From: Xanthomonas indica
GTDB taxonomy: Bacteria; Pseudomonadota; Gammaproteobacteria; Xanthomonadales; Xanthomonadaceae
Assembly: GCF_040529045.1 (NCBI RefSeq)
Contig: NZ_CP131914.1
Location: forward strand, 62,001 to 126,000
DNA: 64,000 nucleotides
Direction of reading: 5' to 3'
The position numbers and the translations under genes are program-made. Under the pieces are notes generated by a model. That model was not told where the DNA came from. It worked only from the letters and a program-made list of their open reading frames with translations, and ran no database searches. Positions 27,443 to 36,624 of the stretch are shown one piece after another (positions within the stretch are counted from its first letter, which is position 1; each line of letters starts with the position of its first letter).

Positions 27443-28879
27443 ATGCGACCGCTGCCTACGCTGCTGACCCTGACCGCCGCCGCTGCCTTCGGCGGTTTCG
27501 CCGCCACCGCGATCAACGCGCAACTGGACAACCGCGCCGAGGCCGCGCCGGTGGCGGCGGCACCGCCGCTGTCCGGGGCCGCGCGGCTGCCCTCCTCGGT
27601 GGCCGGCGAGCCGCTGCCGTCGCTGGCGCCGATGCTGCAGAAGGTGATGCCGGCGGTGGTGAGCATCAACACCAAGCAGGTGGTGCGGGTACGCAATCCG
27701 TTCTTCAACGACCCGATCCTGCGCCGCCTGTTCCCGGACATCCCGCAGGAGCGCATCAACGAGTCGCTGGGCTCGGGCGTGATCATCGATGCCAAGAACG
27801 GCTACGTGCTCACCAACCACCACGTGGTGGAGAACGCCGACGACGTGCAGGTGACCCTGGCCGACGGGCGCAGCTTCAAGGCCGAGTTCATGGGCTCGGA
27901 CGCGGACACCGACATCGCGCTGATCCGCATCAAGGCCGACAACCTTACCGAGATCCGCCTGGGCGACAGCGACAAGCTGCGCGTGGGCGATTTCGTCGCC
28001 GCCATCGGCAACCCGTTCGGCTTCACCCAGACGGTCACCTCCGGCATCGTCTCGGCGATGGGCCGCAACGGCATCCGCGGCCTGGGCTACCAGAACTTCA
28101 TCCAGACCGACGCCTCGATCAACCCGGGCAACTCCGGCGGCGCGCTGGTGGATCTGCGCGGCGAACTGGTCGGCATCAACACCGCCAGCTTCAATCCGCA
28201 GGGCAGCATGGCCGGCAACATCGGCCTGGGCCTGGCGATCCCGTCGAACCTGGCGCGCGCGGTGGTCGACCAGTTGATCAAGAACAACGGGGTGATGATC
28301 CGCGGCACCTTCGGCATCGAGACGCAGAACCTGACCACGCAGATGGCGCAGGGCCTGGGCCTGTCGGCGCCGCGCGGCGCGCTGGTGACGCGGGTGCTGG
28401 CCGGGTCGTCGGCCGCGGCCGCCGGGCTGCAGCCGGGCGACGTGGTCGTCGGCGCCAACGGCGAGCGGCTGGACAGCGCCGAGGCGTTGCACAACTACGA
28501 GGGCCTGCAGCCGGTGGGCAGCACGGTGACCCTGGACGTGCGCCGCGACGGCAAGCCGCTGCAGCTCAAGGTCGCGCTCAAGGAACAGCCGCGCGCGGTC
28601 AGCGGCGAATCGCTGGACCCGCGGCTGAGCGGCGCCACCTTCACCGACCTGCCCGAATCGCTGCGCCAGTCCGGCATCTCCGGCGTGCTGATCGGCAACG
28701 TGGCGCGCGGCAGCCGCGCGGCGCGCAACGGCCTGGCCGGCGGCGACATCGTGGTGGCCGCCTCGGTCGGCGAGTTCGCCGACCTGGCCAGCTACCGCGC
28801 CAACTTCGCACGCAAGCCGGCGCAGCTGGTGCTGCGTGTGGTGCGCGGCGGCGCGCAGGCCGACCTGGTCATGCAGTGA
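27443..28879 (+). CDS. Do/HtrA-family periplasmic serine protease
   Basis: A 478-residue DegP/DegQ-type protease. A signal peptide (LLTLTAAAAFGGFAATAINA) precedes the trypsin-like domain with His127 in TNHHVV, Asp157 in DTDIAL and Ser231 in NPGNSGGAL. Two PDZ domains follow (about 290-375 and 385-478), the first with GLQPGDVVVGANGERL. It would degrade or chaperone misfolded envelope proteins. It is not next to rpoE-rseA, so it is a DegQ/DegP-like paralogue rather than the mucD of that operon. Confidence 0.93.
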   Translation: MRPLPTLLTLTAAAAFGGFAATAINAQLDNRAEAAPVAAAPPLSGAARLPSSVAGEPLPSLAPMLQKVMPAVVSINTKQVVRVRNPFFNDPILRRLFPDIPQERINESLGSGVIIDAKNGYVLTNHHVVENADDVQVTLADGRSFKAEFMGSDADTDIALIRIKADNLTEIRLGDSDKLRVGDFVAAIGNPFGFTQTVTSGIVSAMGRNGIRGLGYQNFIQTDASINPGNSGGALVDLRGELVGINTASFNPQGSMAGNIGLGLAIPSNLARAVVDQLIKNNGVMIRGTFGIETQNLTTQMAQGLGLSAPRGALVTRVLAGSSAAAAGLQPGDVVVGANGERLDSAEALHNYEGLQPVGSTVTLDVRRDGKPLQLKVALKEQPRAVSGESLDPRLSGATFTDLPESLRQSGISGVLIGNVARGSRAARNGLAGGDIVVAASVGEFADLASYRANFARKPAQLVLRVVRGGAQADLVMQ

Positions 28880-28889
28880 GCCGGCGCCC

Positions 28890-29117
28890 TCAGTCCAGCC
28901 GCGCGGCGTAGTCGTCGCGCACGTGCTGGTTGAGATAGGTGGTCAGGCCGCGCCCGGCCGCGGCCAGGCGCTGCATCTCCAGCACGTGGAGCAGGCCGGG
29001 ATGATGGCGGTCGTAGCGGTAGGTGGCGCCATCGGCGAAGCGCAGCACGATCCAGTCCGGACCGCTGTCGTAGGCGACCACCCCGGCATGGCCGCTCCGG
29101 TTGCCGTATGCGTGCAT
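28890..29117 (-). CDS. Small hypothetical protein (75 aa)
   Basis: A 75-residue protein: SGHAGVVAYDSGPDWIVLRF followed by YRYDRHHPGLLHVLEM and a C-terminal helix GRGLTTYLNQHVRDDYAARL. The strand pattern with a final helix resembles KTSC-type small domains, but the KTSC signature itself is missing. Start at 29117 (MHAYGNRSG) is preceded by GGAGGACC. Unknown function; convergent with the htrA gene, 10 bases from its stop. Confidence 0.65.
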   Translation of the reverse strand: MHAYGNRSGHAGVVAYDSGPDWIVLRFADGATYRYDRHHPGLLHVLEMQRLAAAGRGLTTYLNQHVRDDYAARLD

Positions 29118-29433
29118 GACAGGTCCTCCAGGGCTTCAGGGTGGCTGACACCACGTCGCGAGCCGCCGCCAGGTGGGTGCGGACGGCGCGGAGGGCCGCC
29201 TTGTACGCGTGCTACATGCCGGTTCCGCGCACGTGCACGCCCGCGGTGGCTGCGCCGTCGTTTCGTTGGCCGCTCTTGGCTGTTCGCCGGCGAGCGCCGA
29301 CACTATGGCGCATCACCTGCGGCGACGAGCTAACACCCCGTACACCCCGCCGATGGTATTGGTGTCGCCCCCGTTCTGCGCAGCGTCCGCATCGGCGGAC
29401 GGCAGGCCCCCAAACCCCAGAGGAGACATGCCC
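29118..29433. other. Gap of 316 bases, no gene seen
   Basis: Divergent region between the 75-residue protein and the DUF883-like gene. Contains the AGGAG site at 29421-29425 that sets the downstream start; otherwise nothing recognisable. Confidence 0.4.
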
Positions 29434-29805
29434 ATGAATGCCAGCCCGACCAATACCGAGAACCTCAAGGACAACCTGAGCGAAGCCGGCGCGCACCTGA
29501 AGTCCGCGGCCAGCTACGCCGGCGAGGCGATCAAGGGCGCTGCCGGTGCCGCCGGCGAAGAACTGAAGCTGGGCAAGGCCAACGTCAAGGCCGAGCTGTC
29601 CGATAGCGCCCTGTCCGGCTTGGCCGCGGCCGAGTTCGGTGGCGCGGCGGCGAAGGAGCAGGTGGACGTGCTGCTGGACAAGGGCCGCGACCTGATCGAC
29701 AGCGCTGCCGAACTGATCCGTGAGCGTCCGCTGGCCTCGTTCGGCGTGGCCTTCGCCACCGGCTGGATCATCGCCAAGCTGGCGCGCAGCGGCGGCGACA
29801 AGTAA
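29434..29805 (+). CDS. DUF883 (ElaB/YqjD-like) membrane-anchored protein
   Basis: A 123-residue protein with an alanine-rich helical body (NLKDNLSEAGAHLKSAASYA) and a single C-terminal membrane anchor (PLASFGVAFATGWIIAKLA) preceded by RER, the layout of the ElaB/YqjD family that tethers stationary-phase ribosomes to the inner membrane. The AGGAG at 29421 is 8 bases before the ATG at 29434 but only 2 before the ATG at 29428, so the later start is chosen. First of a three-gene membrane cluster. Confidence 0.8.
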   Translation: MNASPTNTENLKDNLSEAGAHLKSAASYAGEAIKGAAGAAGEELKLGKANVKAELSDSALSGLAAAEFGGAAAKEQVDVLLDKGRDLIDSAAELIRERPLASFGVAFATGWIIAKLARSGGDK

Positions 29806-29812
29806 GCCGCAC

Positions 29813-30289
29813 GTGAGCGAGGAGCAGGCCCGCGCCGACGGTGCCGCGGCGGACGCCGCGGCCGCACCGTCGCTGGAGGAATCCTTCCGCGCGCTCGGCA
29901 CCGCCGGCCGCGAAGGACTCACCGCCACCCTGGACACCGGCCGCGCGCTGCGCAAGCTGGTGGCCGCGGATCTGGCCCTGGCTCGCGCCGCGTTGGCGCG
30001 GGCCCTGGTGTGGCTGACCGTGTCGGTGGCGTTCGGCGCCTCGGCCTGGATGCTGTTGATGGGCGCGATGATCGCCTTGCTGCAGCGCATGGGCTGGTCG
30101 TGGCTGGCCTCGATCTCGGCGACGGCCGCCTTCAGCCTGGTGGTCACCGCACTCGGTGCCTGGCAGGCGTTGCGCTACTTCGACATGAGCAAGCTCGACG
30201 CCACCCGCCGCCAGCTGGCCAAGCTCGGCATCGGCGGCGATGACGAAGACAACGACGAAGACGTCGCCAAGCGCGAGGCCACGCCATGA
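29813..30289 (+). CDS. YqjE-like/phage-holin-superfamily membrane protein
   Basis: A 158-residue inner-membrane protein starting at a GTG (29813), 8 bases after the DUF883 stop codon. An acidic, disordered N-terminus is followed by LRKLVAADLALARAALARAL and two membrane helices (WLTVSVAFGASAWMLLMGAM; SISATAAFSLVVTALGAW). The acidic tail GGDDEDNDEDVAKRE ends the chain. Its position directly after a YqjD-like gene matches the yqjD-yqjE-yqjK order. It overlaps the next gene by 4 bases (ATGA). Confidence 0.75.
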   Translation: MSEEQARADGAAADAAAAPSLEESFRALGTAGREGLTATLDTGRALRKLVAADLALARAALARALVWLTVSVAFGASAWMLLMGAMIALLQRMGWSWLASISATAAFSLVVTALGAWQALRYFDMSKLDATRRQLAKLGIGGDDEDNDEDVAKREATP

Positions 30290-30768
30290 CCCTGCGGCAA
30301 TTGCAGCACCGCATCGCCCGCGCCGAATCGGTGCTGGAAGGACGCCAGGAGCAGGTGCGCACGCACTGGACGACCCTGCAGCAGGTCTGGCGCGAAGGCT
30401 GGACGCCGTGGCGGATCGTGATCGTTGGCCTCGGCACCGGCTTCCTGGTCGGGCGCGCCGAACCGGCGGCCGTGGTCGGCAAGCTCGGCGGCGCACGCTG
30501 GCTGCAGATGCTCAGCGCGGTCTCCAGCCTGATCAACGCCACCACCGCCAAGAGCGCCTCGGACAACGCCGAGCGCGCCTCCGACGATGCCGAGGAGGCG
30601 GCGGATACCGCGCAGGATGCGGCGGTGGATGCCGCCACCCAGACACCGCCGCCCGCCACACCGGTTCCCCCCTCCCCTGCTCGTCCGCAGGCGGTGCGGC
30701 CGCCGACGGCCTCGCGGCCCGGGCACCCCGCCGCCGCGGAAGCGGCCACCGATCTGTCCGAGCGCTAG
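30286..30768 (+). CDS. YqjK-like small membrane protein with disordered tail
   Basis: A 160-residue protein. The N-terminal helix (LRQLQHRIARAESVLEGRQE) is followed by a hydrophobic segment WRIVIVGLGTGFLVGRA and then an acidic alanine-rich helix (ASDNAERASDDAEEAADTAQ) and a proline-rich end. It starts inside the stop of the YqjE-like gene, so translation is coupled. The location fits YqjK, though similarity is weak. Function unknown; perhaps envelope stress or ribosome hibernation with its two neighbours. Confidence 0.65.
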   Translation: MTLRQLQHRIARAESVLEGRQEQVRTHWTTLQQVWREGWTPWRIVIVGLGTGFLVGRAEPAAVVGKLGGARWLQMLSAVSSLINATTAKSASDNAERASDDAEEAADTAQDAAVDAATQTPPPATPVPPSPARPQAVRPPTASRPGHPAAAEAATDLSER

Positions 30769-30804
30769 GGCGCCAAGCCAGGCACATCGAGCCCCGGTGT
30801 CGGG

Positions 30805-30870
30805 TGTAGGCGCGGCTCAGCCGCGACGGGCGCCCGCGCAAAAGGCTGTCGCGGCTGAAGCCGCTCCTAC
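30805..30870. repeat. REP-type inverted pair
   Basis: Left arm gtaggcgcggctcagccgcg (one base shorter than the standard unit) and right arm ending ctgaagccgctcctac at 30870, same family as 6658-6724. Positioned between the YqjK-like gene and the AI-2E family gene. Confidence 0.8.
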
Positions 30871-31038
30871 GACGGACGCTGCAGCCGGTGTGATCAATGG
30901 GCGCCACGCCACGCGCACGCGGCGGCCACGCGGTCTTGATACCGCCCCGGCCACGATCGGCCTACACTTCGCTTCCTTTTCGACGCCGTCCGGAGCGTGC
31001 ACTGCTGCGCGCGCCGCGGCCCCCGTCTCGCAGGTCCG

Positions 31039-32151
31039 ATGAGTACAGTTTCCGATTCCGCGGCCGTCGCCGACGACGCGCCGCACGACGCCCTGCCCCC
31101 GCCGCCCGCACCGCGCCCGCGTGGCCCGGTCTCGCTGGTGGTGCTGGCGACGCTGGCGGTCTGCTACACGTTGTGGGCGGCACAGGACGTGATCCTGCCG
31201 ATCCTGCTCTCGGCCTTCTTCGCCCTGATCGGCAACCCGATCCTGCGCGTGCTGCAACGGCTGTACCTGCCGCGCTTCCTGGCCGCGCTGCTGGTGCTGC
31301 TGTCCGGCATGGCGGTAGCGACGACCCTGACCGTGCAGTTGGCCGGCCCCGCCGCCGAATGGGCGCAGCAGGCGCCGGCGCAGCTGCGCCACCTCGCCAC
31401 CCAGGTGCGCGACCTGACCAAGCCGATGCAGCAGGCCAACCAGGCCGCGGAGAACTTCGCCCGCGCTGCCGGCGGCGAGAGCGGGCGCCGCGTGCAGGTG
31501 ATCCGCACGCAGATGGACGATCCGTACAAGGCGCTGGTGCGGACACCGCGGTTGGCCGCCTCGGTACTGGCGGTGGTCCTGCTGACGTTCTTCTTCATGG
31601 TGTTCGGCGAGAACCTGCAGCGCCATGCGATCGCCTTGCTGCCCAACCGCCAGCAACAGAAGTTCACCACCGAGATCCTGCGCTCGATCGAACGCGAGGT
31701 CTCGCGCTACGTCCTGACCATCACCGTGATCAACACGCTGGTCGGCCTGATCTTCGCCGGCATCCTGATCCTGCTGAAGATCCCGCCGCAGGAAGCGTTG
31801 CTGTGGGGCACGGTGGTGGCGCTGCTGAATTTCGCGCCGTACGTGGGGCCGCTGATCGGCGCGGTGCTGATGCTGCTGATGGGGTTCGTCGCCTTCCGCG
31901 ATCCGCTGAGCGCGGCGCTGCCGGCGATCCTGTACCTGGCCCTGCACACGCTCGAGGGCCAGGTGGTGACGCCGATCGTGCTCGGCCGGCGCATGGCGAT
32001 CTCGCCGCTGATGCTGATCCTGGCGCTGATGCTGTTCGGCTGGCTGTGGGGCATGATCGGCCTGCTGCTGGCGGTGCCGCTGCTGGTGTGCATCAAGATG
32101 GTGCTGGCGCGGGTGGAGGGCATGCAGCGCTGGGCACGGCTGCTGGAGTGA
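31039..32151 (+). CDS. AI-2E family transporter-like membrane protein
   Basis: A 370-residue polytopic inner-membrane protein (about 7-8 helices) of the AI-2E/PerM family: an N-terminal helix pair (VVLATLAVCYTLWAAQDVIL), the long amphipathic central part, and the C-terminal core with ALLNFAPYVGPLIGAVLM and LEGQVVTPIVLGRRM. Members export autoinducers or small solutes; the substrate is unknown here. The ATG at 31039 starts an acidic-proline N-terminus, and an upstream in-frame ATG lacks support. Confidence 0.88.
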   Translation: MSTVSDSAAVADDAPHDALPPPPAPRPRGPVSLVVLATLAVCYTLWAAQDVILPILLSAFFALIGNPILRVLQRLYLPRFLAALLVLLSGMAVATTLTVQLAGPAAEWAQQAPAQLRHLATQVRDLTKPMQQANQAAENFARAAGGESGRRVQVIRTQMDDPYKALVRTPRLAASVLAVVLLTFFFMVFGENLQRHAIALLPNRQQQKFTTEILRSIEREVSRYVLTITVINTLVGLIFAGILILLKIPPQEALLWGTVVALLNFAPYVGPLIGAVLMLLMGFVAFRDPLSAALPAILYLALHTLEGQVVTPIVLGRRMAISPLMLILALMLFGWLWGMIGLLLAVPLLVCIKMVLARVEGMQRWARLLE

Positions 32152-32249
32152 GGCGGGGATTCGGGAGTCGGAAGCGCCACGGCGTGCTGTCTACCGGATG
32201 CGGCCCGCGGCGGCGGCGGCGCTTGGCGTAAAATGCGCCGGTGACTTCC

Positions 32250-32963
32250 ATGCCCTCCTTCCCCGTCCGCGCGATCACGCTGGATCTGGACGACACGCTG
32301 TGGCCGTTCGCGCCGATCGGCGCGCGCATCGAGCAGGTGCTGCACGACTGGCTGCTGCAGCACAGCCCGGCCACGGCCGCGCGCTTCCCGGTCGCGGCGA
32401 TGCGGCAGCTGCGCGAAGACGTGTTCGCCGCGCATCCGCACCTGCATCACGACCTCAGCGAACTGCGCCGCTTGACGCTGCGCCGCGCGCTGCACGAGAG
32501 CGGCGCCGACGCCGCCCTGCTGGAACCGGCCTATGCGGTGTTCCATGCCGCGCGCAACCAGGTGGAGTGCTATCCGGACAGCATCGCCGCGCTGGAGCGC
32601 ATCGCCGCGCGCGTGCCGGTGGTGGCGTTGAGCAACGGCAACGCCGACTTGGCCACGATCGGCCTGGACCAGCATTTCGCCTTCCAGCTCAGTGCCCGCG
32701 AGCACGGCGCGGCCAAGCCGGACCCGGGCATCTTCCGCGCCGCCTGCGCACGCCTGGGCCTGCCCTGCGCGCAGGTGCTGCACGTAGGCGACCACATCGA
32801 GATCGACGTGGTCGGCGCGATGCAGGCCGGGCTGCGCGGCTGCTGGATCAACCGCGATGCGCAGGCCTGGCATCCGCCGACGCCACCCGACCTGCATTTC
32901 GACACCCTCACCGGCCTGGCCGACTGGCTGGACGCGACCCAGCCGGCCGTCGCGCGCGCATGA
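32250..32963 (+). CDS. HAD-superfamily hydrolase (YigB-like)
   Basis: A 237-residue HAD phosphatase: motif I DLDDTLW near the N-terminus, motif II LSNGN, motif III lysine in AAKPDPGIF and motif IV HVGDHIEIDVVGAM. The size and ITLDLDDTLWPF match YigB-type sugar/FMN phosphatases. ATG at 32250 chosen over a GTG at 32241; neither has a strong site. It precedes the aminopeptidase gene by 49 bases and may be co-transcribed. Confidence 0.85.
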   Translation: MPSFPVRAITLDLDDTLWPFAPIGARIEQVLHDWLLQHSPATAARFPVAAMRQLREDVFAAHPHLHHDLSELRRLTLRRALHESGADAALLEPAYAVFHAARNQVECYPDSIAALERIAARVPVVALSNGNADLATIGLDQHFAFQLSAREHGAAKPDPGIFRAACARLGLPCAQVLHVGDHIEIDVVGAMQAGLRGCWINRDAQAWHPPTPPDLHFDTLTGLADWLDATQPAVARA

Positions 32964-33012
32964 CCCGCGCGCGCTGGCCCGCCGGCCACCTCCCTCTTCC
33001 AAGGATCCGCTG

Positions 33013-34383
33013 ATGTCCCTGCCGACCGGCTTCACCGACGCCTCGTCCCACGCGCTGCCGCTGTACGTGCTGGACCGCGACCACCTGGCCGAATGGCGCG
33101 CGGCGCAAGCGCCGGCCTGGGCGGCGTGGATGGACGCCCAGCAATTCGTGGCCGCACCGGGCAGCGTGCTGCTGCTGCCGGGCGCCGACGGCGTGGCCGC
33201 CGCGGTGCTGGGCGTCGGCGATCGCGGCGATGCGTATGCCTATGCGCATGCGCCGTACGCGCTGCCGGCCGGCAGCACCTGGCGGGTGGAGACGGCGCTG
33301 GACGCCGACACGCTGGCGGCGCTGCACCTGGGCTGGGGCCTGGGCAGCTACCGCTTCGCCCGCTACAAGCAACCGGCGCGGCTGCCGGCGCAGTTGCTGG
33401 CCACACCGCAGGCGGAAGTGCGCGACCTGATCGCCGCCAGCCTGCGCGTGCGCGACTGGGTCAACACGCCCACCGAGCACATGGGGCCGGAGCAACTGGA
33501 AGACGCCGCGCGCGCGATCGCGCAAGAACACGGCGCGCAGTTCGAGAGCATCGTCGGCGACGCGCTGCTGGCGCAGAACTTCCCGGCGATCCACGCGGTC
33601 GGCCGCGCCTCGCACCGCGCGCCGCGGCTGCTGGTGCTGCGCTGGGGCGAGGAGGCGCATCCGCACGTGGCGCTGGTCGGCAAGGGCGTGTGCTTCGACA
33701 CCGGCGGCCTGGACCTGAAGCCGGCCGACGGCATGCGCAACATGAAGAAGGACATGGGCGGCGCCGCGCACGCCCTGGCGCTGGCCGGGCTGGTGATGGC
33801 GCAGCGCCTGCCGCTGCGGCTGACCGTGCTGCTGCCGGCGGTGGAGAATGCGGTCGGCCCGGACGCGTTCCGCCCCGGCGAGGTCATCGCCACCCGCCAG
33901 GGCACCAGCGTGGAGATCGACAACACCGACGCCGAAGGCCGCCTGGTGCTGTGCGATGCGCTGGCCTATGCCGGCGAGCAGCGCCCGGACGCGATCCTGG
34001 ATTTCGCCACCCTGACCGGTGCGGCGCGCATCGCCCTGGGCCCGGACCTGCCGGCACTGTTCAGTAACGACGACACGCTGGCGCAGGCCTGGATCGCCGC
34101 CGGCGAGCGTACCCGCGACCCGGTCTGGCGCATGCCGCTGTGGCGCCCTTACCTGCGCTACCTGACCAGTTCGGTCGCCGACCTGGCCAACGCCGGCTCG
34201 CGGATGGCCGGCGCGGTCACCGCCGCCCTGTACCTGGAGCGTTTCGTGCCGGCGCGGCAGGCCTGGGCGCACCTGGACGTGTATGCCTGGAACGACAGCG
34301 ACCGCCCCGGCCGCCCCGCCGGCGGCGAAGCGCTGGCGCTGCGTTCGGCGTATGCGATGCTCAAGGCGCGCTACGCGGGGTGA
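33013..34383 (+). CDS. M17-family leucyl aminopeptidase
   Basis: A 456-residue cytosolic metallo-aminopeptidase. The two-metal site is visible: VGKGVCFDTGGLDLKP with the catalytic lysine, MKKDMGGAAHALALAGL, and the signature NTDAEGRLVLCDALAYA. The C-terminus (GSRMAGAVTAALYLERFV) is typical. The N-terminal domain is shorter and divergent from E. coli PepA, as in PepB-like enzymes of Xanthomonas. ATG at 33013 with AAGGA 7 bases upstream. Confidence 0.92.
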   Translation: MSLPTGFTDASSHALPLYVLDRDHLAEWRAAQAPAWAAWMDAQQFVAAPGSVLLLPGADGVAAAVLGVGDRGDAYAYAHAPYALPAGSTWRVETALDADTLAALHLGWGLGSYRFARYKQPARLPAQLLATPQAEVRDLIAASLRVRDWVNTPTEHMGPEQLEDAARAIAQEHGAQFESIVGDALLAQNFPAIHAVGRASHRAPRLLVLRWGEEAHPHVALVGKGVCFDTGGLDLKPADGMRNMKKDMGGAAHALALAGLVMAQRLPLRLTVLLPAVENAVGPDAFRPGEVIATRQGTSVEIDNTDAEGRLVLCDALAYAGEQRPDAILDFATLTGAARIALGPDLPALFSNDDTLAQAWIAAGERTRDPVWRMPLWRPYLRYLTSSVADLANAGSRMAGAVTAALYLERFVPARQAWAHLDVYAWNDSDRPGRPAGGEALALRSAYAMLKARYAG

Positions 34384-34869
34384 ACCGCGGTCGATCTGCC
34401 TGCGCGCCCCAGATCGCGCAGGCAGGCGCAGGGCTGGTGTCGAGCGGCATCGGGCGGTGCAGCGCCTCGCGCGTATTCCTTGTAAGCCACTGCGGCCGCG
34501 ACGCGCGGGGGTGTGAGCATTGCTGTCTTCGGACACCGTCGGGACTGAAGTCCCTCCCACAATGCAGCACCATGCCCATCGTGCACTCGTAGGAGCGACT
34601 TCAGCCGCGACGCGGCGGTGTGAGCAGCGTTGTTGTCTTCGGAAGCCGCCGGGCCTGAAGTCCCTCCCACAATGCAGCACCATGCCGACCGCGCCCTTGT
34701 AGGAGCGGCTTCAGCCGCGACGCGCCGGGGTGTGAGCATTGCTGTCTTCGGACGCCCTCGGGCCTAAAGTCCCCTCACGCAGCACCGCCACATCGGTCGT
34801 GTGCGTGAGGGGACACGGCGAAGGGAAACCGCTGTTGCGATTCCCCAATCCCCATTCCCAATCCCCGCT
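34384..34869. other. Repeat-rich gap between pepA-like and hglS-like genes
   Basis: A 486-base convergent gap with no gene. It is made of REP-related palindromes and a tandem repeat (separate entry); the end (34800-34860) carries short direct repeats of attccc type. Confidence 0.6.
34512..34785. repeat. Tandem repeat of about 110 bp containing REP units
   Basis: Copies start with tgtgagca at 34512, 34619 and 34731 (spacing 107 and 112). Each includes tgtcttcgga, a 'gtccctcccacaatgcagca' segment and a REP-like unit (gtaggagc...cagccgcgacg). The third copy is cut short after about 55 bases. The block arose by amplification of a pair of REP units. Confidence 0.8.
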
Positions 34870-36231
34870 TCAACCCGCCAGCGCCTGCAGCGAATCGCGT
34901 TCGATGCCGGCGTAGATCGCGAATTCGTCGTGCACCGTCGCGCCCAGCGCCTGCTCGAACGCGGCGCGGTTGGCGTGCGCGGCGTAGGCGCGCTGTTCGC
35001 CGCCGCCGAGGTTGGACTGGAAGATGCCCGCGGCGCTGACCGGCAGGAAATCCTCGTAGACGATCGGATCGGCGCTGGCTAGGCCGTCGGCGATCAAGGC
35101 TTCGGCCGGCTTGCCGGCCAGGGCGGCGGCGCCGGCAGCGCGACCGGCGTCGGTCAGCGCGTAGCGGAAGTAGCCCAGTCCCTCGCGGCGCAGGGTGGCG
35201 TAGTCGTCGGGGAAATCGGCGAACGCGGCCTGCAGGCGCGTGGCGTAGTCGGCACCGGCGCTGCCCTCGGCCGCGCGCGCGCGCTCCAGCAGCGCGTCGT
35301 ACAGCGCGCGGCCCTTCGGCGTCAGGGCCAGCCCGCGCTGTTCGATCTCGCCGAACCGCGCGGTGTGGGTGCCGGCCTCGGCGCTGTCCGCGCCCGCAGG
35401 GAAACGCACGGTTTCCTCCAGCGCCTTGAAGCTGGTCTGGCGCAGCAGGATCGGGCAGGCGCGGCGCGGCGGGCCTTCGATCACCGCCTTGGCATCGATG
35501 CCCCGGCGCAGCATTTCCGCCTGCGCCGCGTCGATGTCCAGGGTGCGCGGGGTCAGGTGGTTGATGTGCGGGCCGTGGAAGCTGACCACGTCGGCGATCA
35601 GCTTGTGCGCCTCGCTCAGCGCGCGGTAGGTCGGCAGGCTCACGGTAGCGTCGCTGTGCCAGCGGAAGGTCTCCAGCGCCTCGGCGACGAACCGCTGCGC
35701 ATCGGCCTCGATCAGGCCGCCGTCGCGTTCGCAGTGCGCGATCAACGCAAGCGCGCCATCGGTGAAGATGCGCCGCTTGGCGAGGATCTGCGCCGCTTGT
35801 TCGCGCAGCGCCGGGTCCTCGATCAGCTCCAGCCGCAGCAGCGAGGTGAACACGCGGAACGGATTGCGCGCCAGCGCCGCGGCATCCAGCGGGCGGAACG
35901 CGGTGGAGTGCACCGGCACGCCGGCCACCGACAGGTCGTAATAGCCCACCGGCGCCATGCCCATCACCGCAAACAGGCGGCGCAGGGTGGCCAGTTCCTC
36001 GGCGGTACCGACGCGGATCGCGCCATGCCGCTCCTGGTCCAGCCGCGCGCGTTCGTCGTTGCGCTGCAGCTGCGCCTCCAACGCCGGGTCCGCGGCCAGG
36101 GTCTGCGCATTGACTTGCGCCACCAGCTCCATCAGCGTGCCGTACAGCGGCACCTCGGTGCGGTACATGTCGGACATGGCCTGCGCGAACAGGCTGCGGA
36201 TAGCGTCGGGCGAAACGAAGGCGTTGGTCAT
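34870..36231 (-). CDS. 2-oxoadipate dioxygenase/decarboxylase (HglS-like, DUF1338)
   Basis: A 453-residue VOC-fold enzyme of the DUF1338/YdcJ family, shown in Pseudomonas to convert 2-oxoadipate to D-2-hydroxyglutarate in lysine breakdown. Likely iron ligands are the His of GVPVHSTAFRP, the His of SFHGPHINHLTPR and the Glu of VYEDFLP. The start at 36231 (MTNAFVSP) is before the conserved region; the upstream frame runs through a palindromic repeat. No other lysine-catabolic gene is nearby, so the pathway role is inferred from the family only. Confidence 0.88.
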   Translation of the reverse strand: MTNAFVSPDAIRSLFAQAMSDMYRTEVPLYGTLMELVAQVNAQTLAADPALEAQLQRNDERARLDQERHGAIRVGTAEELATLRRLFAVMGMAPVGYYDLSVAGVPVHSTAFRPLDAAALARNPFRVFTSLLRLELIEDPALREQAAQILAKRRIFTDGALALIAHCERDGGLIEADAQRFVAEALETFRWHSDATVSLPTYRALSEAHKLIADVVSFHGPHINHLTPRTLDIDAAQAEMLRRGIDAKAVIEGPPRRACPILLRQTSFKALEETVRFPAGADSAEAGTHTARFGEIEQRGLALTPKGRALYDALLERARAAEGSAGADYATRLQAAFADFPDDYATLRREGLGYFRYALTDAGRAAGAAALAGKPAEALIADGLASADPIVYEDFLPVSAAGIFQSNLGGGEQRAYAAHANRAAFEQALGATVHDEFAIYAGIERDSLQALAG

Positions 36232-36371
36232 CGGGCGGTCCGGAGCGGCAGTGGCGCCGGCGGCAGGACCGGCAGAACGCCTATTCTCGCGCCGCGGCGG
36301 CGGCGCGGCCAGTGTGGGGGGGGTGCGCGGCGCGTATCGGTGCGGCACGGAAGTGGCCTGCACCGCTGTCT

Positions 36372-36415
36372 CCTTCTCCCGCCGGGAGAAGGTGCCCCGC
36401 AGGGGCGGGTGAGGG
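36372..36415. repeat. Palindromic repeat (CTTCTCCC family), copy 3
   Basis: Stem ccttctcccgccgggagaagg followed by tgccccgcaggggcgggtgaggg; reverse orientation relative to 4514-4558. Confidence 0.75.
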
Positions 36416-36466
36416 TCCGGGCGCAGCCTCGTGCACCCAAACTGCATGAGGCGCTGCGCGCCCCGA

Positions 36467-36507
36467 CCCTCACCCCAACCCCTCTCCCGGGGGGAGAGGG
36501 GCTAGGG
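36467..36507. repeat. Palindromic repeat (CTTCTCCC family), copy 4
   Basis: ccctcaccccaacccctctc followed by the complementary arm ending gagaggggctaggg. Together with copy 3 it fills most of the 393-base gap 36232-36624, in which no gene is seen. Confidence 0.7.
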
Positions 36508-36624
36508 ATGCGCTGACGTTGATGCATAACGGTGCCTGCATGCCGTGCAGGACAACGGGACGTTCGCGCAACGACATGGGCGAACGTACAGGCGGCCGCT
36601 CTGTGTCGTTGTGCTCCCCCGCGC

